DNA from: Methanobrevibacter sp.
GTDB lineage: Archaea > Methanobacteriota > Methanobacteria > Methanobacteriales > Methanobacteriaceae
Direction of reading: 5' to 3'
DNA: 21,427 bases
NCBI GenBank assembly: GCA_009777005.1
Contig: WRMT01000010.1
Span: 1 to 21,427 of the forward strand
Shown here: one piece after another, positions 14,641 to 21,427 of the stretch
Layout of the letters: each line of letters opens with the position of its first letter
Position numbering within the stretch: position 1 is the stretch's first letter
Made by a program: the position numbers and the translations under genes
The notes under the pieces: model-generated
What the model was told of the DNA's origin: nothing
Database searches by the model: none
Seen by the model: only the letters and a program-made list of their open reading frames with translations

Positions 14641-14773
14641 AAAAAATTTTTATAAATATTAAAAATTTCAATATATTCATTCATATTAAAAAATTTATTC
14701 ATATTAAAAAAATTAATTTTACAAAAAACTATAATTAAATAAAGTAAAAAACTGTATTACACGGATTTTAATG

Positions 14774-14780
14774 AGGATGC
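14774..14780 (+). promoter_or_regulatory. Shine-Dalgarno GAGGATG deciding the ipk start
   Basis: GAGGATG lies 2 bases before ATG 14783, with the GAGG core 5 bases away. It overlaps the two other in-frame ATG codons at 14771 and 14777, which have no ribosome binding site of their own. Confidence 0.6.
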
Positions 14781-14782
14781 CA

Positions 14783-15610
14783 ATGATAATTTTGAAATTA
14801 GGTGGAAGTGTATTAACTAAAAAAGATTCTCATAATGCAGAAGTTAATTATAAGAATTTAAATAGAATAGCTAATGAAATTCATAATTTTTTTTTAGCTA
14901 AAGGCTCTAATTCTGATATTGCTAATGAATTAATCATTGTTCATGGAGCAGGATCTTTTGGTCATCCTCCTGCCCAAAAATATCAAATTGGAAAATCTTT
15001 TAAGAGAGAAGAATATCCTGAAAAGAGGATTGGATTTTCTGAAACTCAAAATTCTGTAAAGAGATTAAACTCAATTATTTGTGAGTGTTTACTTAGTAAA
15101 AAAATACCTTGTGTTTCTATTCAGCCATCTTCTTTTATTACAACTGATAATAAACGAATTAATTCTTTTAACTTAGATTTAATAGCTAAATACTTAGATG
15201 AAGGATTTGTACCTGTAATATATGGTGATGTTGTACTTGACGCCCAGTTAAAAATAGCTGTTTTATCTGGAGATCAAATACTCCAATATATAGCTAAAAA
15301 TCTTAAATCTAGAAAAATTAATGAAATTATTTTAGGAACTGATGTTGATGGTGTTTTTACTAAAAACCCAAAAAAACATAATGATGCAAAATTAATCAGA
15401 AGAGTTAGTTCTTTAGAAGATATAGAAGTGTTAGAGTCTACTACAAACATTGATGTTACTGGTGGAATGATTGGAAAGATAAAAGAACTTTTAAAATTAG
15501 CTAATTTAGGAATCGAATCAAGAATCATAAATGCAAACAAGGAAGGATTAATAGCTAATGCTTTGTTAAATAAAAAGGTTGAATGTTCTCTTATTACGAA
15601 AAATAAATAA
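14783..15610 (+). CDS. ipk: Isopentenyl phosphate kinase
   Basis: The 275-residue amino acid kinase-fold enzyme phosphorylates isopentenyl phosphate to isopentenyl diphosphate (IPP) in the modified archaeal mevalonate pathway. It begins MIILKLGGSVLTKKDSH, with the family lysine and glycine loop. It contains VHGAGSFGHPPAQKY (residues 53-67), where a conserved histidine that distinguishes this family from other amino acid kinases lies. YGDVVLD, SGDQI, LGTDVDGVFTKNP and VTGGMIGKI complete the nucleotide and substrate sites. Longer readings from ATG 14771 or 14777 (adding MRMP or MP) are possible. The upstream 640 bp spacer suggests its own promoter. Confidence 0.94.
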   Translation: MIILKLGGSVLTKKDSHNAEVNYKNLNRIANEIHNFFLAKGSNSDIANELIIVHGAGSFGHPPAQKYQIGKSFKREEYPEKRIGFSETQNSVKRLNSIICECLLSKKIPCVSIQPSSFITTDNKRINSFNLDLIAKYLDEGFVPVIYGDVVLDAQLKIAVLSGDQILQYIAKNLKSRKINEIILGTDVDGVFTKNPKKHNDAKLIRRVSSLEDIEVLESTTNIDVTGGMIGKIKELLKLANLGIESRIINANKEGLIANALLNKKVECSLITKNK

Positions 15611-15673
15611 TCATTTAATATTATTAATGGAGTTAAAACATTTATAAAACTTATTAAAATTTTATTAAACTAT

Positions 15674-15799
15674 TATTAATTTAACATTATAATTTAGAAG
15701 GTTTTATTTAACTTTTATTATTTTAATATTGTAATTTAGAAGGTTTTATTTAACTTTTATTAATTTAACATTAAAATTTAAAAGATTTTATTAAATAAT
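15674..15799. repeat. Tandem repeat, 3 x 42 bp
   Basis: Copies start near 15674, 15716 and 15758. Each has ATTAATTTAACATTA or a variant, then TAATTTAGAAGGTTTTATTT and a short tail. Copies 1 and 2 agree closely; the third is more worn (AAATTTAAAAGATTTTATTA). Confidence 0.75.
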
Positions 15800-15920
15800 T
15801 ATAATTTAATAATAAAATTATAATTTAATAATAATTTAATAATTCAATTTCAAGGATAATTTATCATTATAATTATATTAAAGAATTTTCAATGAGTTGG
15901 CTTTTTAAGAGGTCATTAAA

Positions 15921-15968
15921 ATGTATAAACACGGATATAAATTAAAAATAAAAATAGGGATGAATTAG
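15921..15968 (+). CDS. Possible 15-residue leader peptide before fni
   Basis: ATG at 15921 opens MYKHGYKLKIKIGMN and ends with TAG 13 bases before the fni start; the fni ribosome binding site GAAGGA begins immediately after it. AAGAGGTCA lies at suitable spacing upstream, better than many real genes here. It may be a translated upstream frame that couples to fni, or a chance occurrence. It has no recognisable relative. Confidence 0.25.
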   Translation: MYKHGYKLKIKIGMN

Positions 15969-15980
15969 AAGGACAATAAA

Positions 15981-17030
15981 ATGATTTCAGATAGAAAATT
16001 AGAACATCTTTTAATCTGTAAACACTATGATGTTCAATATCAAAAAAAAACAGGCTTTGAAGATATTGAACTTATTCATAGGGCACTACCAGAAATTAAT
16101 AAAGAAAAAATTGACATTTCCACAGAAGTATTTGGAAAAAGATTAGAATCTCCATTGTTTATAACAGCTATTACTGGTGGACATCCTTCATCATTAAAAA
16201 TAAATCAAGAATTAGCTATAGCTGCAGAAAGTGAAAAAATTGCACTTGGTCTTGGAAGCCAAAGAGCAGCTGTTGAAAATCCTGAACTTAATAAAACCTA
16301 CACAGTAGCTCGTGAAAATGCTCCATCTACTCTTTTACTTGGAAATATTGGTGCTCCTCAAATTGATTATGCAGAAAAAGCTGTTGAAATGTTTGATGCA
16401 GATATTTTAGCTATTCATCTTAATCCATTACAAGAATCTATTCAACCTGAAGGAGATATTGATGCTACTGGTTTTCTTGATTCTATTAATAAAATAGCTA
16501 ATCAAGTTGATGTACCGGTTATGGCAAAAGAAACTGGATGTGGAATTTCAGCTGAAGATGGAATATTACTTCAAGATGCAGGAGTAGATTTTATTGATAT
16601 TGCAGGTGCTGGTGGAACAAGTTGGGCAGCTGTAGAAACTTACAGAGCAGAAAATAAGTATTTAGGTGAATTATTCTGGGATTGGGGAATTCCTACTGCT
16701 GTAAGTACAGTAGAACTTTCTTCTTCAGTTAATATACCAATTGTTTCATCTGGAGGAATTAGATCAGGACTTGATGCAGCAAAAGCTATTGCTTTAGGTG
16801 CTGATTCTGTTGGCATTGCTCTACCAATTTTAAAAGAAGCTTATTTAGGTAATGATGAAATTATAAAGTTTATTAAAAGATTCAATGAGTCTTTAAAGAT
16901 AGCTATGTTTTTAGTAGGAGCAACAAACATAAAGGAACTTAAAAATTCAAATTTAATAATTAGTGGTAAAACAAAAGAATGGTTAGATCAGCGAAAAATT
17001 AATATAAAATCTTTTGGAATGAGGACATAA
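15981..17030 (+). CDS. fni: Isopentenyl-diphosphate delta-isomerase, type 2 (FMN)
   Basis: The 349-residue flavoenzyme interconverts isopentenyl and dimethylallyl diphosphate using reduced FMN and magnesium. It has a TIM-barrel fold. Diagnostic segments are RKLEHLLIC at the start, FITAITGGHP (about 60-69), ALGLGSQRAA (FMN contact, about 88-97), and HLNPLQESIQPEGD with the catalytic glutamine Q151 and magnesium ligand E152. AKETGCGIS, AGAGGTSWAAVE and VSSGGIRSGLDAAKA follow. The length is typical. GAAGGA lies upstream of the ATG. Its last 27 bases and stop are part of a 48 bp tandem duplication that extends into the spacer. Its product feeds the synthase encoded at 18809. Confidence 0.96.
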   Translation: MISDRKLEHLLICKHYDVQYQKKTGFEDIELIHRALPEINKEKIDISTEVFGKRLESPLFITAITGGHPSSLKINQELAIAAESEKIALGLGSQRAAVENPELNKTYTVARENAPSTLLLGNIGAPQIDYAEKAVEMFDADILAIHLNPLQESIQPEGDIDATGFLDSINKIANQVDVPVMAKETGCGISAEDGILLQDAGVDFIDIAGAGGTSWAAVETYRAENKYLGELFWDWGIPTAVSTVELSSSVNIPIVSSGGIRSGLDAAKAIALGADSVGIALPILKEAYLGNDEIIKFIKRFNESLKIAMFLVGATNIKELKNSNLIISGKTKEWLDQRKINIKSFGMRT

Positions 17031-17098
17031 CTTGAAATTAAAAATTATTATATTAAATCTTTTGGAATGAGGACATAACTTGAAATTAAAAATTATTA
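17002..17098 (+). repeat. 48 bp tandem duplication across the fni stop
   Basis: Copy 1 covers the last codons of fni (SFGMRT), the TAA at 17028-17030 and about 20 bases downstream. Copy 2 starts 48 bp later with the same SFGMRT codons and TAA at 17076-17078. Only one or two mismatches occur in about 49 positions. Because 48 is a multiple of three, reading through the first stop would add 15 residues and end at the duplicated stop. Confidence 0.9.
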
Positions 17099-17145
17099 CA
17101 TTAAAACAGGGATTCAACACAATATTATTTATAGGAGGCATTTAG

Positions 17146-18498
17146 TTGACAGTAGAAGTTATAGCAATTGGTGGATATGAAGAAGTTGGAAAAAATATGA
17201 CTGCTATAAAGGTGGGAGATGAGGTTGTAATATTTGATATGGGAATACACCTTGATAGAATAAGCATTCATGAGGATACAGATATTGATAGAATGCATAG
17301 CTTAGATTTGATTGAAAGAGGAGTAATTCCCGATGATACCTTAATGAAGGATGTAGATGGTAAAGTAAAAGGAATAGTTTTTACACATGGACATCTTGAT
17401 CATATTGGAGCAGTAGCTAAACTAGCTCACAGATATGATGCTCCAATCATAGGTACTCCTTATACAATAGCCCTAATTGAAAGAACAATCAAAGGAGAAC
17501 GTAAATTTTCAGTTTCAAATCCTTTAAATCCTTTAAATTCTGGAGCAAAAAAACAATTATCAAAAAATATCACACTTGAATTTGTTCAATCAACTCATAG
17601 TATTCCTCAAGCAGTTATAGCTACATTACATACTCCTGAAGGCATAATTGTTTATGCTAATGATTTTAAATTTGATAATCATCAAAAAATATCTCCTCCT
17701 CCTGATTATAGTAGGTTAAGAGAGTTAGGTAGAAAAGGAGTTTTATCTCTTATTGTAGAGACAACAAGAGCTAATGAGTTTCATGAAGTTAAAACATACT
17801 CTGAAAGAGTAGCTAGGATAATATTAGAAGATATTATGAAAGAACCTTTAGTTGATAAAGCAGGTATGTTAATAACTACTTTTTCTTCTCATATTGAAAG
17901 GATTCAAACTATTGCAGACATAGCTAAAAAGGGCGATAGACAAATTCTCTTTTTAGGAAGATCTATGGAAAGATACTGTGGAATAGCTGAAAATTTAGGA
18001 ATATTGGATTTACCTGACAATGCTAGTGTGTTTGGAAATCCTAAATCTGTAAATAAAGCTCTTTCAAGAGCTGAAGATAGAAGAGAAGATTACTTACTTG
18101 TTACTACAGGACATCAAGGAGAACCTGATGCATTACTTCCAAGGATAGCTAGTGGTAGAACTCCATTTCAGGTTAGAAAGGGAGATAATGTTATAATTTC
18201 AGCTCCAATTATTCCTAATCCAACTAATGCAGCTAATAGGCATATAATGGAAAGTAGACTGATTTCTAGTGGTGCAAGAATTTATTCTAATGCTCATGTT
18301 TCAGGACATGCAGGAAGAGAAGACCACAGAGATTTCCTTAGGATGTTAAAACCATTACATATTATTCCTTCACATGGTAATTTAGAGATGTTAGCTGCTT
18401 ATGGTGAATTAGCTGAAGAAGAAGGATATAGAATAGGAAATAATGTTCATATTCTTAGAAATGGTCAAGCTCAAGTGTTTAATGGTGGTATTTCTTAG
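17146..18498 (+). CDS. rnj: Archaeal ribonuclease J (metallo-beta-lactamase/beta-CASP)
   Basis: The 450-residue protein is an RNase J-type nuclease, in euryarchaea a 5'-3' exoribonuclease. The metallo-beta-lactamase domain carries HGHLDH (H81, H83, D85, H86), a further histidine H151 in STHSIPQ and D173 in ANDFKFD. The beta-CASP domain follows, with TTFSSHIERIQ, LFLGRSMERY and TTGHQGEPDALLPR, then SGHAGREDH and PSHGN near the end. It is about 100 residues shorter than bacterial RNase J, lacking the C-terminal domain, as normal in archaea. The start is TTG at 17146, with GGAGG at 17133-17137. Its position between fni and idsA is a known archaeal arrangement. Confidence 0.94.
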   Translation: MTVEVIAIGGYEEVGKNMTAIKVGDEVVIFDMGIHLDRISIHEDTDIDRMHSLDLIERGVIPDDTLMKDVDGKVKGIVFTHGHLDHIGAVAKLAHRYDAPIIGTPYTIALIERTIKGERKFSVSNPLNPLNSGAKKQLSKNITLEFVQSTHSIPQAVIATLHTPEGIIVYANDFKFDNHQKISPPPDYSRLRELGRKGVLSLIVETTRANEFHEVKTYSERVARIILEDIMKEPLVDKAGMLITTFSSHIERIQTIADIAKKGDRQILFLGRSMERYCGIAENLGILDLPDNASVFGNPKSVNKALSRAEDRREDYLLVTTGHQGEPDALLPRIASGRTPFQVRKGDNVIISAPIIPNPTNAANRHIMESRLISSGARIYSNAHVSGHAGREDHRDFLRMLKPLHIIPSHGNLEMLAAYGELAEEEGYRIGNNVHILRNGQAQVFNGGIS

Positions 18499-18592
18499 AA
18501 GTAATTTATTTATCTCTTAAAATGGTTAAGTTTGTGTTTAATGGTGGTATTTCTTAGAAGTAATTTATTTATCTCTTAAAATGGTTAAGTTC
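18475..18592 (+). repeat. 59 bp tandem duplication across the RNase J gene stop
   Basis: Copies 18475-18533 and 18534-18592 are almost identical (one T/C difference at the end). Each contains GTGTTTAATGGTGGTATTTC followed by TTAGAAGTAATTTATTTATC and AAAATGGTTAAG. The authentic stop TAG is at 18496-18498 and its copy at 18555-18557. A third copy may begin with GTGTTT at 18593. The 59 bp period does not preserve frame. Confidence 0.92.
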
Positions 18593-18678
18593 GTGTTTTT
18601 AATAATGAGTATTTTTAGCAAAAATTATTTATTTCAAAAATTTCTTATTTAAAATGGGAAACTATTCTAAATCTTTTT

Positions 18679-18756
18679 GATTTAGTCAGATGATTTTTGT
18701 TTTTGATTTAGGCAGTGGATTCTTGTTTAGGTTTTTAGGCAGATGAATCTTGTTTG
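18679..18756. repeat. Tandem repeat, 3 x 26 bp, before idsA
   Basis: Copies at 18679, 18705 and 18731 share GATTTAG(T/G)CAG(A/T)(T/G)GAT, then TTTTGTTT or TCTTGTTT. They are degenerate, differing at several positions. The remainder of the 310 bp spacer is AT-rich. GAGGGAT precedes the idsA ATG. Confidence 0.55.
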
Positions 18757-18808
18757 CGAATACTTATCAATAGTTTTATTTATAATTTTAAAAAGATAGA
18801 GGGATTTC

Positions 18809-19831
18809 ATGGACAATTCAAATAATGAAGTAACGAAAGTCTTAGAACAATATTCTCAAGAAATTAATAAGGAAATTAAAGAGGTTCTTTCTACTATTGA
18901 GCCTGCTAGTCTTAAAAAAGCTTCAATTCATTTAACAAAAGCTGGTGGAAAAATGTTACGACCAGCTCTCACTGTTTTAGTCAGTGAAGCTGTTGGTGGC
19001 AATAAAAAAGATGCTATAAAATCAGCAGCAGCTATTGAGCTTATTCACACATTTTCACTTATTCATGATGATATTATGGATCAAGATGAGGTACGACGTG
19101 GGTTGCCGTCTGTTCATAAAAAATGGGGTGAACCAGTAGCTATTTTAGCTGGAGATACATTATTTTCAAAGGCATTTGAACTTGTAATAAATACTAAAGT
19201 TGATGGAACTTCTTTAGGAAATGAATCCTTTGAACGCATTAATCAAACATTAGCTACTGTAGCTGATGCATGTGTTAAAATTTGTGAAGGTCAAGCATTT
19301 GACATGGGTTTTGAAGGGAATTTTGATGTTGATGAAGACCAATATATTGATATGATATTTAAAAAAACTGCTGCATTAATAGCTGCAGCTACTAAAGCTG
19401 GAGCTGTTATGGGTGGAGCAGATGAAAAAGTTATCAAAGCTATGTATGATTATGGTAAACTCATAGGATTAGCTTTTCAAATTCAAGATGATTACTTAGA
19501 TGTTGTAAGTGATGAAAATGCTATTGGAAAACCTGTTGGTAGTGATATAGCTGAAGGAAAGATGACTTTATTGGTTGTTAAATCATTGGCTGAAGCTAAT
19601 GATGAGGATAAGAAAAGATTAATAGAAATTTTAAAATTAGATGATACTAGTCCCGAGCATGTATCTGAAGCAATAGATATTTTTGAAAAATATGGCTCTG
19701 CCCAATATGCTTATGATGTTGCGATGGAAAATGTAGAGAATGCCAAGCAAATACTTGAAATATTGCCTGACTCTGAAGCTAAACAAGCACTTTCATTGGT
19801 TGCAGATTTCGTTGTAAATAGACAAAACTAA
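18809..19831 (+). CDS. idsA: Short-chain isoprenyl (geranylgeranyl) diphosphate synthase
   Basis: The 340-residue trans-prenyltransferase condenses dimethylallyl diphosphate with IPP units to make C15/C20 chains for archaeal ether lipids. It has GGKMLRPAL (residues 46-54), the first aspartate-rich motif DDIMD (87-91) followed by RRGLPSVH, and the second motif DDYLD (227-231) in FQIQDDYLDV. F82, the fifth residue before the first motif, is the position that limits chain length; phenylalanine there without an insertion in the motif matches archaeal type I geranylgeranyl diphosphate synthases. The length is normal. GAGGGAT precedes the ATG. It closes the isoprenoid run. Farnesyl versus geranylgeranyl product is predicted, not shown. 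Confidence 0.94.
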   Translation: MDNSNNEVTKVLEQYSQEINKEIKEVLSTIEPASLKKASIHLTKAGGKMLRPALTVLVSEAVGGNKKDAIKSAAAIELIHTFSLIHDDIMDQDEVRRGLPSVHKKWGEPVAILAGDTLFSKAFELVINTKVDGTSLGNESFERINQTLATVADACVKICEGQAFDMGFEGNFDVDEDQYIDMIFKKTAALIAAATKAGAVMGGADEKVIKAMYDYGKLIGLAFQIQDDYLDVVSDENAIGKPVGSDIAEGKMTLLVVKSLAEANDEDKKRLIEILKLDDTSPEHVSEAIDIFEKYGSAQYAYDVAMENVENAKQILEILPDSEAKQALSLVADFVVNRQN

Positions 19832-19890
19832 AAAAAAAAAATTAATAATTATATTTAACATTTATTCCCTGCATTTTTTGATTAATTTTG

Positions 19891-20060
19891 ATTTAATTTA
19901 TTTTAAACTTTAATTTATATAGCTAATCTTTTTAATTTTGGTTTAATTTATTTTAAACTTTAATTTATATAGCTAATCTTTTTAATTTAGGTTTAAAGAA
20001 TTTTAAACTTTAATTTGATATAGCTAATCTTTTTAATTTTGGTTTAGATTATTTAAAATT
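19891..20060. repeat. Tandem repeat, 3 x 50 bp, after idsA
   Basis: Copies start at 19891, 19941 and 19991, with a partial fourth at 20042. They share TTTTAAACTTTAATTTATAT, AGCTAATCTTTTTAATTTTG and a GTTTAATTTA lead. The first two are nearly identical; the third has AAAGAA and an extra base. Confidence 0.85.
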
Positions 20061-20232
20061 TTATTATTTCTCGTATTGGAAATAAAATTTTTAATAATCA
20101 TTTATTAATTAATATAAATGATTATAGCTTATATTTTTTAATAAAAATAAATAATAACTATTTATTTTAAAAATTAATATAAATAAAATTGATTTTTTAA
20201 AAAATTAAGTAATTTTTTATTAATAATGTAAT

Positions 20233-20322
20233 TCAAGCTTTTCTCCAGAACCATAAATAATCATTATTTAGTTCAATATTCACTTTTACAAATTTTACTA
20301 ACATTTTTAAACCATCATACAT
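20233..20322 (-). other. Short frame, possible gene remnant
   Basis: On the - strand an ATG frame encodes MYDGLKMLVKFVKVNIELN followed by NDYLWFWRKA (29 residues), in a patch of more balanced base composition than its surroundings. Tryptophan and arginine in an otherwise A/T-only spacer hint at a decayed coding sequence, for example the tail of a lost gene. No ribosome binding site is evident and I recognise no family. Confidence 0.2.
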
Positions 20323-20585
20323 GATATTTTTATAAAACACCAAAAATAAGAAAATTTTTTTTTTAATAATTATTACAATAGCTATTTATTTTTTTAAACT
20401 CGTTAAATATATGTAAAATAATAATATTTTTTTCAAAATGTAATATTGATTTTTGTTTTGTTATTTGGATAGTTTATAATAATAAGTATTATAAAACATA
20501 GAATAAAACATAGATATTGTAAATAACATTTTTGAAAAATAAGTGATTTAATAATAATTCACATTGATTTTATAATAAGGTATTG

Positions 20586-20594
20586 TTTATATAG
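20586..20594 (+). promoter_or_regulatory. Probable TATA box for the gene at 20640
   Basis: TTTATATAG is close to the archaeal TATA consensus and lies 46 bases before the ATG. Transcription would then start near 20615, giving a leader of about 25 bases that contains the ribosome binding site GAGGGT. Confidence 0.45.
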
Positions 20595-20639
20595 TTAACT
20601 TGAAATAACTATTTTTAAATAATTTTAAGAGGGTCATTA

Positions 20640-21290
20640 ATGAAAAATTTAAAAATAATATTAATAATCTGTGTAATTCTCATTGGAGTTACAGATATTG
20701 TTTTATACCATTATAGCCTAGATTTATTTTCACAATATGATGAAATTTCCCAAGGTACTAGTGATAATCAACAATTCACAGAAAATTTAAAAAATGCGAG
20801 TATTTATGAAGAAGAATGGTATAATAGCATGGATAAAGGAGTGATGTTTAAATTAAATAGTAATTTACACTCTCCAAGTAGCTTAAATAAAAGTTTACCT
20901 GAAATAAAATCTTTATTAGCTAAATCTAAAGATGCTAATGAAAACACATTAAAACATTTAAACAATTGTCAAGAATATGCAACAAGTGATGCCGAGAAAC
21001 AATATATAGATTTACTTATACAAAAAGCTAATATTAATAAAAAAATCTATGATTCTTATGCAAAAATGATGAGTGAATATGAAAAATTTGCAACTAAGAA
21101 GCTAAGTGCTGCTGAATTAAGTGTTAAGATGACGGATGCAAAGCAAGATTTGATTGATAATAATGCTATTGACACGGATCAAGCAGCTTTAGATACTAAA
21201 ATATCAAAGTTATTAAAAGATAACCCTGATTTCCAGAAAAAGTTAGAAAGCATGAATATTTCTCCTTCATTCCTTGGACAATCTTATTAA
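20640..21290 (+). CDS. Hypothetical membrane-anchored protein
   Basis: I do not recognise this 216-residue protein. Residues 1-5 are basic (MKNLK), followed by a single hydrophobic segment (about 5-24, IILIICVILIGVTDIVLYHY), which looks like an uncleaved signal anchor. The rest is hydrophilic and mostly helical by composition, with lysine/alanine/glutamate-rich stretches (for example 92-110 and 120-165) that could form a coiled coil or helical bundle facing outside. There is no repeat, catalytic motif or cell-wall anchor. AGAGGGT lies just before the ATG, and a good TATA box lies upstream. It follows an 808 bp spacer and ends the conserved cluster, so it is probably lineage-specific and unrelated in function to the isoprenoid genes. 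Confidence 0.7.
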   Translation: MKNLKIILIICVILIGVTDIVLYHYSLDLFSQYDEISQGTSDNQQFTENLKNASIYEEEWYNSMDKGVMFKLNSNLHSPSSLNKSLPEIKSLLAKSKDANENTLKHLNNCQEYATSDAEKQYIDLLIQKANINKKIYDSYAKMMSEYEKFATKKLSAAELSVKMTDAKQDLIDNNAIDTDQAALDTKISKLLKDNPDFQKKLESMNISPSFLGQSY

Positions 21291-21322
21291 AATAGTTTTA
21301 TCAAATATAAAGATATTTTTTT

Positions 21323-21427
<105 letters not shown>

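Larger units (their letters stand above)
14143..14782. other. 640 bp spacer between mvk and ipk
   Basis: There is no gene. It contains an imperfect repeat from 14147 to about 14300, in which TATAGATTTAAAAGAATTTT recurs at 14151 and 14221. AT-only sequence follows to about 14510, then the four-hairpin cluster at 14529-14640. The last 40 bases carry the ipk ribosome binding site. Confidence 0.5.
15611..15980. other. AT-rich spacer between ipk and fni
   Basis: The spacer holds the three-copy 42 bp repeat at 15674-15799. A possible short leader peptide frame lies at 15921-15968 just before fni. Otherwise it is low-complexity A and T without a gene. Confidence 0.5.
19832..20639. other. 808 bp spacer after idsA
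   Basis: No convincing gene is present. The first part carries A9 directly after the stop, then the 50 bp triple repeat at 19891-20060. The stretch 20225-20335 is less AT-biased and holds a 29-codon frame on the - strand, annotated separately as a weak candidate. The rest is poly-A/T. A TATA-type promoter for the next gene lies at 20586-20594. Confidence 0.5.

Noticed and set aside
13180..19831. Biosynthetic or defence island
   Set aside because: All genes in the stretch are standard archaeal isoprenoid or RNA-decay genes in a conserved order.

Overview
The window is a 21.4 kb piece of a very AT-rich archaeal genome. Every confident gene lies on the + strand. The gene content (eL34, uS13, uS4, uS11, eL18, uL13, uS9 and uS2 proteins, RNA polymerase subunits D, N and K, the archaeal mevalonate route, archaeal RNase J) and the gene order fit the large ribosomal/RNA polymerase/isoprenoid supercluster of methanogenic Euryarchaeota. 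The extreme AT bias, GGAGGTGAT-type ribosome binding sites and order suggest Methanobacteriales, most likely a low-GC Methanobrevibacter. The genus is inferred from these traits, not from a marker search.

Layout: (1) 293-2614, rpl34e-cmk-rpl14e joined by TAATG overlaps, then the pseudouridine synthase cbf5. (2) 2901-2984, tRNA-Ser(GGA). (3) 3373-7226, rps13, rps4, rps11, rpoD, rpl18e, rpl13, rps9. (4) 7621-10230, rpoN, rpoK, enolase and a small ferredoxin. (5) 10946-12777, rps2 and a MEMO-family protein. (6) 13180-19831, mevalonate kinase, isopentenyl phosphate kinase, type 2 IPP isomerase, RNase J and a geranylgeranyl-diphosphate-type synthase. (7) 20640-21290, an unrecognised single-pass membrane-anchored protein, followed by a homopolymeric contig end.

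The genes fall into three linked jobs: ribosome and RNA polymerase assembly, RNA modification and decay (Cbf5, RNase J), and the late steps that build C20 isoprenoid chains for archaeal ether lipids. The order is conventional. What is unusual is the spacing: about 6.85 kb (32%) is non-coding, and clusters that are usually compact are pushed apart by 200-800 bp spacers.

Those spacers are not random filler. At least ten contain two or three tandem copies of a 26-70 bp unit. In at least three cases (cbf5, fni, the RNase J gene) the unit contains the 3' end and stop codon of the upstream gene. Other spacers hold a likely 143 bp MITE with terminal inverted repeats and a 5 bp flanking duplication, a two-hairpin leader before rps13, and a run of four hairpins before the isopentenyl phosphate kinase gene. 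I see no defence system, CRISPR array, complete insertion sequence or rRNA gene.
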